This document shows, one piece after another, positions 45,065 through 57,148 of a stretch of 64,000 bases of DNA. The notes beneath the pieces are model-generated. The model was not told the DNA's origin, made no database searches, and saw nothing but the letters and a program-made list of their open reading frames with translations. A program made the position numbers and the translations under genes. Position 1 is the stretch's first letter. Each line of letters starts with the position of its first letter. Location of the stretch: the NCBI GenBank assembly GCA_020080175.1, contig JAGHQL010000008.1, positions 124,001-188,000 of the forward strand, read 5' to 3'. Source of the DNA: Glutinoglossum americanum. Taxonomy: Eukaryota; Ascomycota; Geoglossomycetes; Geoglossales; Geoglossaceae.

Positions 45065-48000
45065 ATGAGTGCGTCTAACCCAGCCGGCCCTGGGGCACAT
45101 CCTCCGCAGCTCCATAATACCACAAATGGACATGGAGCCATGGACGGCTTCGAGACAGCTACTTCCGGAGGTAGGAGCTCGGATAGAGGCGGAGGTGACT
45201 CGAGATCCGGGCGTGTATATCCTCACCTTGAAGACTTGGTAACGAAGGCAAATCCACAGTTGGATATTCACACCCCGGTAGGCGTCTGTCAAGCAAAAGT
45301 ATGACAGTAAATGGGAAAGGACGCTAACGATTTCCCTGCATCAAGATTAGGAGGGTTCTTATTGAAGCGGAAAATTGTCTCAAACAAGCTGACTTAAACC
45401 TGGAGTTCCAACGGTTAGACATTGCCTATGTCGAATACCTAGCCGCATGTAACATTGTTGTCAATTTCATTCCCCGCCATAAGGAATACCCAGCGCTTTC
45501 TGAGGGACGAGGCGAGCTGTGGAGGATGAACAAAGAGTTGCAGAAGGTGTGTTATTGCACGCTTCGGACACTTTCCATCCAATTCACCCCGGGTTCCAAA
45601 CCCATTTTCTCAAGTTTCAGCATCGCAAGATTACAAATGAAACGTTTTTTTTTTTTTTAGCGTTCTTGCTCAATTCCAAAAAGGCCATTACTTACATGAA
45701 CCGAGATCTAGCGATTAAATGCTCGACACGAAAAGTTCGATTCAGTCAGAGACCTCATTAAACAAAACAATGCGCAACATGGCATTCAGAGCCAACGCTC
45801 TACCGGTTTGCATTCGTTACCTCAATCCGCCTTACCTAACCCCAATATTCGCCCTCAATCACGGGAGGCGCCAAATGGAAATGGAGTTCCACTCTCAAAT
45901 CCAGATGGTCCTCTCCAGAACGGTGATATGGATCAGCGACCATTATGGCAGAAGTCTGTCGCTGGCCCACGCCCATCTCCACAGGAACAATTTCCTCCCC
46001 CTTCCGCCGGTGCTCCAAGACGGAAACCTGTGGTGCAGCCAAAGCCAGAGGGGCTAATCGGGAAGGCTGTCACACCAAATGGCTTACTATCGAAAGGAAG
46101 GGGCACCCAGGCTGCGGCCGATCTCTTAGCCGAACGATTCGCCAAATTAAGGCACACAGATGCTACTAACGGGACAATGTCATACGGGGATGCTGATTCA
46201 TACACCGGCTTACCGGTGACTGGGCCGCTTTCAATAGCCTCATTCCACGAGACCTACCCCCCGTTGACAATGCCTTCTCCGTCGGACTTTAACGGCAACC
46301 CCCCCATCACACCTCTCTCATCCCTTTCTCAGGCAAACTCTCCCCCTAATTTGATACCACTCGTTAGTCGCCCATCAGGTCCCCGAGATATGATGCCGAC
46401 ACGGGGTGGGCCTCCATATCCCCTCGAACCACGCTTGAACACTCAGTTTGCAGGATCGATGCCCAAAGCGCCGAGTCCAACGTATAGCCCAGCACGGAAC
46501 CTTCCCACACCGGCGAACATAAATCCCCCGCGATCAACAGCAAGGAGTTTGGTGGGGACGGAGAGACGTGTTAATCCAGGCAGCGTATTACAAGCAACAG
46601 CGATGGTGGCCCCTGGGGTAATTGACGGGAATACACATCTACTACCCCCCGTAGATGGAGCGATTGCAAATATGAGAATAAAGCGGAAACCTGTCGACCT
46701 GCCCCGCGAGACGGAAATTGCGACGGACAAGCTATACGATTACCTCAACAGAGGCTCTGATCGACTCAGCGTTTTGCTAATAGATGTCCGGGATCGGGAG
46801 AATTTTGACCAAGGCCATATATCCTCACAGTCCATCATATGTATAGAACCAATAGTACTGCGACCGGAAATGTCAGCCGATGAGCTCGAAGAGACTCTCG
46901 TGCTTTCACCGGAGAATGAGGAGATTCTATTCCGCCAACGAGACAAATTTGATTTGGTAGTTTTTTACGACCAGTCATCAACTACAAATCGTTATATAGG
47001 CGGGCCGACAAGTCATCCGCAAGAGAAAGTTCTCAGAGCTCTCACCCAAGCGATATACGAGTTTAGTTATAGCAAGCCCCTGCAACGCCCGCCAGTTCTT
47101 CTAGTTGGAGGCCTTGATGCCTGGGTGGACCTTGTCGGACCAAAAGCACTCAAGACCTCAGATTCAGCCGGTACTGATGGGAGACGAGTTGCGCAGCGTA
47201 GAAGGACACTAGAGTATGAACCATTGAACCAGGAGGAAGAGAAAGCATGGTTTGCTAGGGTGCAAGGCGACATTCGACCCCCTCCGATGGACGAGGATGC
47301 CGTGCTAGACGAGGTGAGGGCGAGTCGGCGGCAGGATGCACTTGTTCCCAAGGATGAAGATAAATGGAAACGAACATATGATGATTTCCTTCGCCACCCA
47401 GATCCGTCGCGGACACAAGAATCGATGGTTTCGGCCGCACCGATTGTACCTCACGTTGCCCATATCATGGATCCTCCTGTACATGCTTCATCGGCCTCAG
47501 AGTTCGAGCCGCTAGTACCGGTTGCTCCATCCCGGCCTCCCCCTGCTGTCCCACGTAGAAGCTATGGTGGAGTATCCGAGCGAGGACCGTACCAGCCGAC
47601 CCCTCAGTCACTCCCTCCTCCCATCGCGCCACCAAGGGCTTCTCAGTCAGACACTATCAGCTCTTATTCTAGCAATTCGCTCGGTAAAACTGGCCTAGAG
47701 AATCTGGGCAACACTTGTTACATGAATTCTGTCATCCAGTGTTTAAGTGGAACTTTGCCGCTCCGAAGATATTTCCAGGAGGGGAACTATAAGAGAGACA
47801 TCCAGCGAGAGAACGAATGGGGTACCAAGGGGTTGATGCCGGAGATTTATGCGAACCTTATCAGGCATCTCTGGGATTCGTATCATTATATCTCGCCAAA
47901 GACGTTTAGAGTATGTCCTTCGTATTTCCGCACCCCAGAGAAGCTCGCGAACTAACTTTTTAAGGATTTCTGCGGCCGTCTGCGGCCTGACTTCAAGACC

Positions 48001-48890
48001 AGTGAACAGCAGGATGCCGCTGAATTTCTCACCTTCTTGATGGATTATCTGCACGAGGATCTTAACATAAATTCGAACCGCTCTCCTCTCAAGGCACTAA
48101 ATGAGGCAGAGGAACGTAGACGCGAAGTCTTACCGATTCAGATTGCCTCCCGCCTAGAATGGGATCGTCGCACTCACAATAACCTCTCTCAAATATCTTC
48201 GCGGTTCAGCGTCCAGTACGCCAGCCGTTTGCAATGTCTGACTTGCAATACCACGTCAACCTCCTATGGTACTGAGTACTGCATTCCACTCGAAATCCCG
48301 GCCAAGGGCAGAATCAACATTCATGAATGCTTAAGGAACTATACAAAAGAGGAGAAGTTCGAAAAGGAAAACAATTGGCGTTGTCCATCGTGTAAAAAGA
48401 TACGTGAATCAACTAGAAAGATCACTATTACCCGTGCCCCAGAAATCCTTGTCATCAACTTAAAGCGCTTCCATAATAGGGGTGCTCAAACAACAAAGAT
48501 CAAAACTTGGGTAGACTTTCCACTTGACGGTCTTGATATGACGCCATTCGTCACACCCCCTCTATCGGGCCAGGACGCCAGACAGTGGCCCGCTCTTTTG
48601 GCAGAACCACTGGTAGAGACAACGCCGCCTTTTAAATATGGCCTTTACGGAGTGGTCAATCATTACGGGGTCAGTTTGAAATCTGGACATTATATTGCTT
48701 TGAGGCGGGTGAATCCGTCAACGTGGGCGGAATTTAACGATAGACATGTCACAGACATCGACCCAAGAACGGTCGTAGTAAGTCAGCCCTCAAGCCTCAC
48801 TATAACGCTGATGATTTCCCGAATACTGACTATAAGAACCAGAGTGATGCGGCGTATCTTTTATTTTTTTACCGGTCTCAGGTTCGGTAA
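45065..48890 (+). CDS. doa4: Ubiquitin carboxyl-terminal hydrolase Doa4/USP8-like
   Basis: Exons 45065-45277, 45346-45546, 45712-47910, 47965-48777 and 48837-48890 give 1159 aa. The N-terminal part (about 70-150) is the USP8-type helical domain (IRRVLIEAENCLKQADLNLE). A rhodanese fold covers about 480-610 (LLIDVRDRENFDQGHI), but the loop where a catalytic Cys would sit reads YDQSSTTNR, so it is probably non-catalytic. The USP domain begins GLENLGNTCYMNSVIQCL with Cys807, then QQDAAEFLTFLMDYL, a zinc ribbon (CLTC and CPSC), GHYIAL with His1113, and NQSDAAYLLFFY at the end. Doa4 recovers ubiquitin from endosomal cargo before vesicle budding. The acceptor at 45711 was chosen because the stronger-looking T-tract acceptor at 45660 leads to stops. 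It is divergent from vps27. Confidence 0.94.
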
Positions 48891-49867
48891 CGGCGTGAAT
48901 AAGAAATCATTACTCTTTTCCCTTTCCGGCTTCCAGTGCTCCAGACGTTCCGCATGTGATGCTAGGAATGGAGTTTTACATAGAATCATCGTGGTAGGGA
49001 TGGCCAAGCGAGAATGTGTCTTTGGTCGCACGTCCTAGGTATTTTGGTGGACGTGGTGATGCATACGATAGTGACCGTTATGAATTGTGGGGCATGCCTG
49101 AGCGCATGTGAAGCGCTTTGTCCTCTGCTCCCATCCCCGCATCTTTCTCTGAAAACTGGAAGCGTTCATCTAGTGTGGATCCCTGCTGCAGGTGAAGGCT
49201 GGTGAAGGCCGTTTGTCAAATAAAATACGAGAGCGGTCCAATCCCCCATTTCCACGAGATATGTACGCTAAGACCGACACTCGTCATTAGATGGCTGTAA
49301 AGCACGACGTCCTGATAGACAAGGAAATGGACTAGTGTTTGAAGATTACCCACCTAGGGCCTCGAATCACTAGATATCGAGTAGGGAAATGTGAAGGAAA
49401 AAGATAAAAAGTTACTCGCATGTCCTCACGACTAAACACACTGACGGGAGGTGCCATGCCAAAAAGAGGAAAGAGAAAACAAACCAGATCCTTCGCAACC
49501 GCTTATCCTATACCCTATGAAACGCTCTGAATATATATCGTTATGGTTTACATAAAGGGGAAAGCTATGGTCGATGTCGAGAAATACCCGACTATCACCT
49601 CACCTTAGAAGATCCATTTTCTGCTTCTCCTTCATCCTCTCTCTTACATCCTTAAGCCAGCCAAGTTAATACCGGTAATTTTTGAAGCTATGATAGTCAG
49701 GTGTCGTTCCCCTAACGTCCCCCTTTTAGGAAGCCCAAATAATAGTCACGTGCTCAATTATCCAACACCTACCCGTCTGTGTATATCCAATAACTTCAAA
49801 TGTAAGCATTAGGAACACATATACATACCCCCCCCTCCCTCCCGCTCTACACACCCGCGGCCATTTC
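48891..49867. other. Intergenic after doa4
   Basis: 977 bases with presumed doa4 3' UTR, then a pyrimidine-rich leader with a C-run (about 49830-49860) just before the next start. No gene recognised. Confidence 0.5.
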
Positions 49868-51679
49868 ATGAACCGCTCGTCCTCCCCCTTCGCAATCTCT
49901 TACACCCACTCCCCAAATCCCTTTCAACCCGCCGTCCAGTACCTCCGCACCGCATCTGGCTGGCATCTACGTCCTGATACGAATGGTCCACCCGATGACC
50001 CTGAGGCTCCGAGCACCGCGAGCGATATGAACCGTCAAAGGTCGTCTACGCCTGAAGTGGGCTCGGTGCCTTTGATCAATTTCTCGCCGTCTCCGTCGCC
50101 TTATTCGAGAAAGAGTCCATCGTTACCGCACTCGGATGACGAGGAGGACGATGATTTTGATCATATATCGGCTGGGCGGCCACTTGTACCGTCGGATATC
50201 GGAAGTGGCGGGCGAGGCTGGAAGAGGATATTCTATGACGGGACGCTTGGGAATTGGCTGTTTGGGACCTGCGAGGGCTGGCAAGTCTACGTTGGACTTC
50301 TGACCTTTTGGGTGCTTGGTTGCGGGTTCGGGCTGCTTTTGATGAATAGATTTATTTTGTGGAGTAAGTGCTTTCTGGTGACGGTGCGAGTCAACACCAA
50401 ATTTAGGAAATGTGTTCAATTTTTTTTACTGATGCTTGAGAATGATGTAGCCGGAGTTTATAGGTAAGCACAATACCATCAGAGCCTGCTGTGCGCATAG
50501 CAGGCAGTAGGCTAAGCCGGCCCTCAGATTTCCCTATCCTCTTACTACCACTTTATTCGAACTTCTCATAACCCATGTCCTTCTTCTCTGGTCTGCAAGC
50601 TTGACCAGAAGCCTTGAGAAGCCTCTGACTTCTCTTGGGCTTGCCTGCGTTATTGCCCCTTCTCACCCATTATCCTCGTCGAATATGCCAGCCGGCTTCA
50701 GGGCTTCCGGGAAAGCTCCGTCTGGTGGGGTGCGGTTCATCCGCTGGTTCGTTGATGGATCGGGAGGTATTGCTGGTGGAGGCATCCTTGAACTTGAGTG
50801 GAGTGTTGCTCGGCAGGTGCTCTTGCTGGCGGCCGTATATATAGGCAAGGTTGTCTTGAGCAACCTCTCGTATGCGTAAGTATTTCCAAATTCCTACTAC
50901 TCGCAGGGGGTGCACTCGATCTGATTTTCCTTAGTTATGCACCACTAGAGATGTATACGGTTGCACGCATTGGTGTCGTCCCAATATCCTTCTTTCTAAA
51001 TGCGTACCTCACTCGAACCTCACACTCTATCTCGACTCTATCCTCTGCCATAACAGCAACCCTCAACATCCTAATCGCTTCAATACGTCCTGGCTCTTCT
51101 GTTGCGTGGGAAAGCGTCGTGGCTGGAGTCTTTTCGTCCCTTTTCGTAGCACTCTACCCTATCTTGTTGTTGAGGACCTACCGTAACCTAGTTGCGATGC
51201 AGAACCCCCAGATCGATGATTTTGCCAGTTTCAATGGCCCGATTTCCGTGATAGATATAGGTTGCAGCAAGGAAGAAACTCGTGCAGGCTGGCGAACCCT
51301 TCACTACACCTCACTCCTCTCTATCTTCGTGCTCCTACCTATCGTGCTCTTCTCCGGCGAGATTGGCAACATCAGCCGAAATTGCTATTTCCTCGACGTT
51401 CCTTTCTTCTGGTTCCTCACGCTGTGCGGCGGCATCGGCAGCTGGAGTGTCTTCTTTTCTACGCTCTTGTTCACCAAGGCCACATCTCCGTTGACAACGG
51501 TATTTCTTTTCGTGCCGAGAAGTGCTTTTCAACTTGTGGTACTCAGTCGGTTTAAATTGCCGATTTTTAGTTGGGTGGGGGTGGGGATGTGTTGGGTGGC
51601 TAGTCTTTGGTATCTCTCTGTGAGAAGAGAGGAATGTAGGACTCTAGAAAGGCTGAGGATCGCTGGTCAATCAAGGTGA
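49868..51679 (+). CDS. Multi-pass transporter of the nucleotide-sugar/triose-phosphate (DMT) type
   Basis: Exons 49868-50363, 50451-50463, 50528-50875 and 50935-51679 join to 533 aa; exon 2 is a 13-nt microexon (codes part of TGVYR). A disordered cytosolic N-terminus of about 120 residues with an acidic patch (SDDEEDDDFDH) precedes about ten hydrophobic segments, among them VYVGLLTFWVLGCGFGLLLM, ELLITHVLLLW, VARQVLLLAAVYIGKVVL, ARIGVVPISFFLNAYL, ATLNILIASI, VVAGVFSSLFVALYPILLL, LLSIFVLLPIVLFSGEIG and WVGVGMCWVASLWYL. The YxPLEMYTVARI segment (YAPLEMYTVARI) matches the conserved helix pattern of fungal Golgi sugar-nucleotide transporters. The substrate cannot be told from sequence. Both exon 1 and exon 4 switch from C-rich to G-rich. 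Confidence 0.78.
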
Positions 51680-52159
51680 TGCGTTTACATAGACTTCCGC
51701 GGATAAATACCCAATAGACATGTTTATTAGAAACTCCAGTGGAGTATTGACCCGAACATATGGGATCATCTCCAGCTACAATATCTCTATTTATTCTCAT
51801 GGCCTAAGAGCGATGTAGTCCTGTGTGTTGTATGTACGGAGCATTATTGCATTTTAGAGTTGCAGCTACTCGGTTAGCTAATCGGCGTTCGCTTGAAAAA
51901 AGTTTCCTACATCACCTCCTCGCCTTTCCAGATCCCGAAGAATTATCATCCATCGCAACACGTTCCTCCCGCTCATCACGCTCTCTTGCTTACGGAAGAT
52001 TTCCAGTAGCTGTCCTTAGACTGTGTCGGGCTTCATAATCCGCTCTTCTTTTTCACCGACAAACGCTCCCAACAAGAGCCTCTTACATCGGCAAGAGAGG
52101 CTGCCGGGCCCCTTCCAAGTCCCTGGGCGTACTTAATTCTGTAAAGCGGTAAATATAAG
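51680..52159. other. Intergenic before tim17
   Basis: 480 bases; presumed 3' UTR of the transporter and tim17 promoter. Nothing distinctive. Confidence 0.5.
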
Positions 52160-52920
52160 ATGGATCACTCACGAGACCCATGTCCTTGGGTCGCGCTCAG
52201 TGATTTTGGTGGGGCATTTTCTATGGGGGTATGTCCTCCCCCTCCCGGATAGGACCTTCAAGCAGTGTTGCTTAAGGCCTACATGGAAAGCGCCAAACCA
52301 ATACTATGCTGTTGTCTCGGGTCCACTAACTACTATTTATGTCATAGGCTATAGGAGGTGCTGTCTGGCACGGTGTTAAAGGTTTCCGGAACAGTCCCTA
52401 CGGTGAGCGGCGTATCGGCGCCATCACAGCTATTAAAGCTCGCGCACCTGTACTGGGCGGTAATTTTGGGGTGTGGGGTGGGTTATTTGGCACGTTTGAT
52501 TGTGCGGTTAAGGGGATTCGGAAGAAGGAGGATCCTTATAATGCTAGTATGTGCCACTACCGCAATTTTTTCCGGCCGGGTTGGAGATGAGGAAGGTTAC
52601 CGTTGTTAGGGTGTGATACTGATCCGATTTGGGAATTGCAGTCATTGCGGGCTTTTTCACAGGTGGAGCATTGGCGGTTCGAGGTGGCTTGAAGGCGGCG
52701 AGAAATTCGGCGATAGGATGTGCATGCTTGCTTGCTGTGATTGAAGGCGTGGGGATTGGTTTCCAGAGGATGATGGCAGAGAATACTCGATTAGACGTAC
52801 GATATCCCCTTGGGCATTCATGTGCACCGATGATCGTCTACTGACTGAATATCTCTCGAACAGGTACCACAGCCTCCACCACCACCACCATCATCTGGAG
52901 ACACCCTAGCACTTACATAG
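52160..52920 (+). CDS. tim17: Mitochondrial inner-membrane translocase subunit Tim17
   Basis: Exons 52160-52228, 52348-52546, 52642-52796 and 52864-52920 give 159 aa, the usual size. Family sequence is clear: [63 protein letters not shown] and [20 protein letters not shown]. The two Cys residues that form the known Tim17 disulfide (in DPCPW and FDCAVKG) are present. The protein forms the channel-side core of TIM23, importing presequence proteins into the matrix. The short last exon codes a Pro-rich tail ([13 protein letters not shown]). All three introns are in phase with family sequence on both sides. Confidence 0.97.
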
Positions 52921-53944
52921 TCCTCCGCAAATCCTCCCTTTAATTCCGCATCTCTAAAAACGAACCATGTAACAACCCAACCAACAACCTAAAATCTCCT
53001 CAACTCAACTCCGTCCTCTCTCGCCTTCCTATTACCTGGCTTTCCAATCACTAGGAACTGGATAGGTGGTGGCATCTCTTCGCATGCTACATATCCCTCT
53101 TTCATTCTAGGTCCCATAAATTTCCCAATCTTTTTCCTTTGTATCTTGTTCCTACCCGCAATGATTGAAACGGCCCCTTGCATTTGCAAATAAAATAACC
53201 AACGGTTAGGGGCTGTAGCGAAAACATATACATGTACTATACAAAATTACGGTGCGGGTGGGGTGCTAATAGAATGGCCGATTATTAACATCGTTTCTGG
53301 AGGCCTTGCTAGTGATACTGTGTTACTGTTCTGGTGTTTGGCGCGATTTTAGAATTTTTTTTTTCTCTCGCGGGAGGGGAAAGGTGAGAGTGAACCTGTC
53401 CAGTCCAGGAAACCGTATACCCACCCTATCTGTCTGTTTGTCCTCTAGGTCTCAGAGGTCTCAGAAACGCCATCGCACTTAGCAAGGCAACCCACTCTTA
53501 TTGTCTTCCTCATACCTCTTAACATGCACTACCCTCCCCACACAAAATACACTCTTCACAACAGCCCGTCGAGGCAGTGAAACAAACCACGAACAAAGCC
53601 AAAAAAAAAGCAACACCCTATCGATCCGTATGTAGATAGTTCTGGACTCAAAGCTTACTCGGTACTGGAATATTTGTTGAGGGTATTTTTCCGTTGCTTT
53701 AGGAGGTATATACATATACCTATGTTATATTATAGGTGGGGTGTGCTATGTCCAGTTTTCTCTCCCCTAACGCGTGCGAGGGGGAAGATAAAGGTATGTA
53801 CGCATACACTAGGATGTAGCTCCCGTGCGCCGTGCTTGTTAGGAGCTGAAATGGAAAAGGTATCGGGCAGCTGGAAAATAAGAGAGTTGTAGTAGAGTTT
53901 CATGAACAACGGAAAGGGCCCCTCTCTAATGGGCTCGTCCTATC
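52921..53944. other. Convergent 3' flank, tim17 and 2OG oxygenase
   Basis: 1024 bases between two facing genes. Short frames on both strands have no family features. Contains T- and A-rich tracts; no gene recognised. Confidence 0.5.
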
Positions 53945-55038
53945 TTACGTGTTTCCGATCCCCTCCTCTGCTCCATCCCCACCATAAAAATTCCCTGCAA
54001 TCTTCCCCAAAAGGTGATCTCCATACTTGACCTCCTCGAACTTCTCCACTCCCCCCGTCATCTCAACGGCTTTTTTCAGCGGTTTAATCCTATCAACCCC
54101 TGCCATTAGCTTCTCGCCACGGTCTCCTTTTTATTTTCCTCCTCCCAGAGGAAGAAAAGAAAAGGGGGAGGGACTCACCTAGCATTGAAATCCGGTTCGT
54201 AGAAGAATGGGACGCTGACACGATACCCGCTCCCGCGGTGAATGACACGGTGTCTAGTGCTAGGCCACAACCCGTTCGTCCACCTCTCAATCATATCCCC
54301 GATATTGACCACAAAAGCCTCCGGAATAGGATCGGCATCTATCCAGGTCCCCCCGTCTCTTGACAGAACCTGCAGTGCGCCCTTAACATCCGGGTCCGCG
54401 AGCAGGAAAGTCGTACACCCATAATCCGTATGTTCACCGCAGGAGATGCCTTCATCGAGATTAGTGGATTGAAGTGGCGGATACCCAATCATCCTCAGTA
54501 CCCAAAAACTCTCCCTCGTGTCCCGGAGAAATATCTCCTCGTTTTCGGACCCGAATGCATAACCCATAGCCCTCACGACTGCCTCACCCAACCCTAACAA
54601 CTCCTCTAGATATCTCTTAAACACTTCCTTTAACTCCGGCGGTTCCTCTGGCCACAGATTTTGCCCCCCCAGCGGCCCATCCTCCATGCCATCCATGTCA
54701 TCCACCTCCCGGTAAAAGTCCACGGCTTCATGCATATCCCTAAGCCCCTTTGTTACATTTTCGCCGATATGCTGCCAACCGCGTGCACCGCGGCGGGCGA
54801 TGTGGGCTTTTGAGGTGGGGGTGGAGTGGAGGAAGAAGTGCCGGGCGAGGGAGAGGATGGAGGTTGTGAGAGTGGGGGGGATGTTGTGGTTGATGAGGTA
54901 GAAGAAGCCGTGGGTGTGACAGGCGGTATGGAGGGCTTGAGCGGAGGTGGATTTGGAGGCAGGGGTGGAGTTTGAGGTGGTGGGAAGGAATGGAGAAATG
55001 TCGATAATTGGGAGGGTTGGTGTTGGAGGGGATGACAT
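53945..55038 (-). CDS. 2-oxoglutarate/Fe(II)-dependent oxygenase, isopenicillin-N-synthase-like
   Basis: Exons 55038-54179 and 54089-53945 (minus) give 334 aa. The N-terminal DIOX_N part reads LPIIDISPFLP and TACHTHGFFYLINHNIP. The double-stranded beta-helix core shows the iron ligands HTD in CGEHTDYGCTTFLL and the distal His in STRHRVIH, and the 2-oxoglutarate-binding Arg in YRVSVPFFYEPDF. The tail continues IKPLKKAVE, GGVEKFEEVKYGDHLLGKI. The acceptor at 54090 was chosen because it restores the DFNARIKPLKK join. Members hydroxylate or desaturate small molecules; the substrate is unknown. Nothing nearby suggests a secondary-metabolite cluster. The sense strand is C-rich for the first 260 bases and then G-rich. 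Confidence 0.88.
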
Positions 55039-55343
55039 TTCCTATTCTACTACTTCTCCTCCCCTTGTGATATATTATAGGTGAGGGAGGGAATGTGGTG
55101 GGGGGAGGGGGTTGAGGAGGAAAATGCGGTTCGACCACTATCGGTAGGGTTTATTACATTCATAGACCTCGGTTTCGATGACGAGACCAAAATTCCGAGT
55201 CTTCGGGGGATTGAAATTCTTATACTTCGCTCTCTACCTAAATTTATATTCTGAGTCGCATTCAGCAATCTTGATCTAGAAGTGTCTAAATGGAAACTCT
55301 TGCGTGAATCAATCTTTTTTTGGCGGGTTATTTCTTGAAGGTT
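55039..55343. other. Short intergenic region
   Basis: 305 bases between the GDP-mannose pyrophosphorylase-like gene's 3' end and the oxygenase start, same strand. Nothing distinctive apart from purine-rich stretches on the plus strand near 55080-55125. Confidence 0.5.
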
Positions 55344-56804
55344 TTACATGATGACCTCGTTGGCAACGTCCTGGGTACAACCGTTAGTATATTCCCTCTA
55401 ACTTGTGAAATTAACCTGCAAGTAACTCACCCGCTTCAACTCCTTGAAGGGTAGGCAGATGCAGTTTTGCACCCTCACCTCGTCACCGACGCCGCATTCC
55501 TTACCTAAGATGGTGATACTTTGAACCTTTACCCCGTTCTTGATTATACTCGTCGAATGGCTCCCAGCAGGTGTGGGCGTGCCTTCAACACGAGCCCATG
55601 CACCCACACGGCTATTCCATCCGATGATTGAGTACAGTATACATGCGTCATGTCTGATCTCAGTGTCCTCCAAGACAATAGATTCCTTGATTCGGACACC
55701 AGCACCAATTACTACGCGAGGGCCGATGGACACATTAGGGCCGAGTTTAGCCGTGGGGTCAATAGTTGCGGTGGGATGAATGAAGACCGGCGAGACGATG
55801 TTAGCGGATGTAGGAGCGAGCTCCTTGGATCCTGACTGCATTGCCTTCTGGAGGTAGAGTGCGTTGGCCGAGACGGCTGAGCCGGCCGTTTTGATCTGGC
55901 GCCAAAAGTCCTTGGTCTCATGTACGAAGAACTGCTTGCTGTCGGCTAGATCACTGAGAATGTCTTGTTCTAGGCGAATGACTTCGTTTGCTTTCCCTTC
56001 ATCATCGTCCTCTTGCGCGTAGAAGGAAGATTCTAGATTGTCCGACGAGGGATATGAGAATAGCCGTGGACGATCAGTGCGGCGTTTTATGGCATTTCGA
56101 ATGGAAGGGAAGATGCAGTCGGTGGAGAAAAGATAAACTCCACAGTTGATGAGGTTGGAGATATGCGACTCTGGTTTCTCTACGTAATGAAGCACTTGTC
56201 GCGTGTGAGTGTCTGAGACAATGCAGCCAAAGTTGCTTGCTGCATCATTGCTCACTCGGGTGCCGAGAATGACTGCTTCGGCATTCTTATCCTCATAGAG
56301 CTTAAGCATGTCATTGAGAGGGAATGAGCAACAGACATCCGCATTGAGGACGAAGAAGTTGTCGGGCTTCCCCTTTAGAATGGCATCGCGGAAATGATAG
56401 AGACCACCGGCCGTACCAAGAGCTTGGTATTCGCGAAGGTATTTGATGCTTAGGTTTGGGAACTCTCTAGTAGAATCCTTGATAAAGTCACGGAATACCG
56501 ACTCATCGTAGTAACCGACGACGAAGACCTCTTTTATAGATGGTACTTTCGCAATGGCAGTGAGGCAATGCCAGATAATGGGGTGGCCAGCGACATCGAA
56601 GAGGGGCTGCGAAAGATTTGGCATTTATTTCCTTGAAGAGATATAGTTAAAGAGTAAGCTGGTTACCTTCGGCACATCCATAGACAGTGGTCGGAATCTT
56701 GTGCCTCTTGACGGACCGCCGACCTAAAATTCCGTATAGTGAGCTTCGTGTTCAAGGGTCACATTGTGGGGCAGCCTTACAAGGATGACCGCTTTTGTCG
56801 ACAT
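55344..56804 (-). CDS. GDP-mannose pyrophosphorylase A-like nucleotidyltransferase
   Basis: Minus-strand exons 56804-56781, 56723-56667, 56606-55431 and 55370-55344 give 427 aa. The first exon is 24 nt and the last 27 nt; both restore family sequence (MSTKAVIL-VGGPSRGTRFRPLS and KELKR-DVANEVIM). The N-terminal nucleotidyltransferase domain shows GGPSRGTRFRPLS, PLFDVAGHPIIWH, YLREYQALGTAGGLYHF and VLNADVCCSFPL. The C-terminal part is a left-handed beta-helix of hexapeptide repeats (IHPTATIDPTAKLGPNVSIG, VVIGAGVRIKESIVL). The GPSRGTR loop and NADVCC fit GMPPA, the regulatory paralog, rather than the catalytic GMPPB. It would affect GDP-mannose supply for glycosylation and wall. It is divergent from krs1 across 344 bp. 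Confidence 0.9.
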
Positions 56805-57148
56805 GTGGGAAGACTTCTGCCTCGATGGTACATTCAGCATCTGGGACATGGTTACTGTATGATAGCAAGCAGAGGTTTGGAGAAGTTGGATTCTAATTGT
56901 AGGATTTTAGAGAGTTTAGAGTCGGTGAAGGAAACACGGTGTCAGGAGTTCAAAGGTAAGTGGGATAGAAAAAAGCTTCGGCGAATCAGCGAACTGGAAA
57001 CTGCATGCAGACACCTGTTCACGTGACAAAACCTTTCCCCTTTTGGATGACTCACGCGAACGCACAATAAATGGTTGGGGAAGTTAGAGCGGAAGGAGTA
57101 TCTCCCCCGGGCAACAACAGATTCCCACCTTCGCAATAGCCGGCAAAG
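56805..57148. promoter_or_regulatory. Divergent promoter, GMPPA-like / krs1
   Basis: A 344-bp interval contains both promoters. No specific site recognised. Confidence 0.55.

Noticed and set aside
45661-45711. Using the T-tract acceptor as the start of doa4 exon 3
   Set aside because: In the required phase this segment has stop codons; the acceptor at 45711 restores the family sequence.
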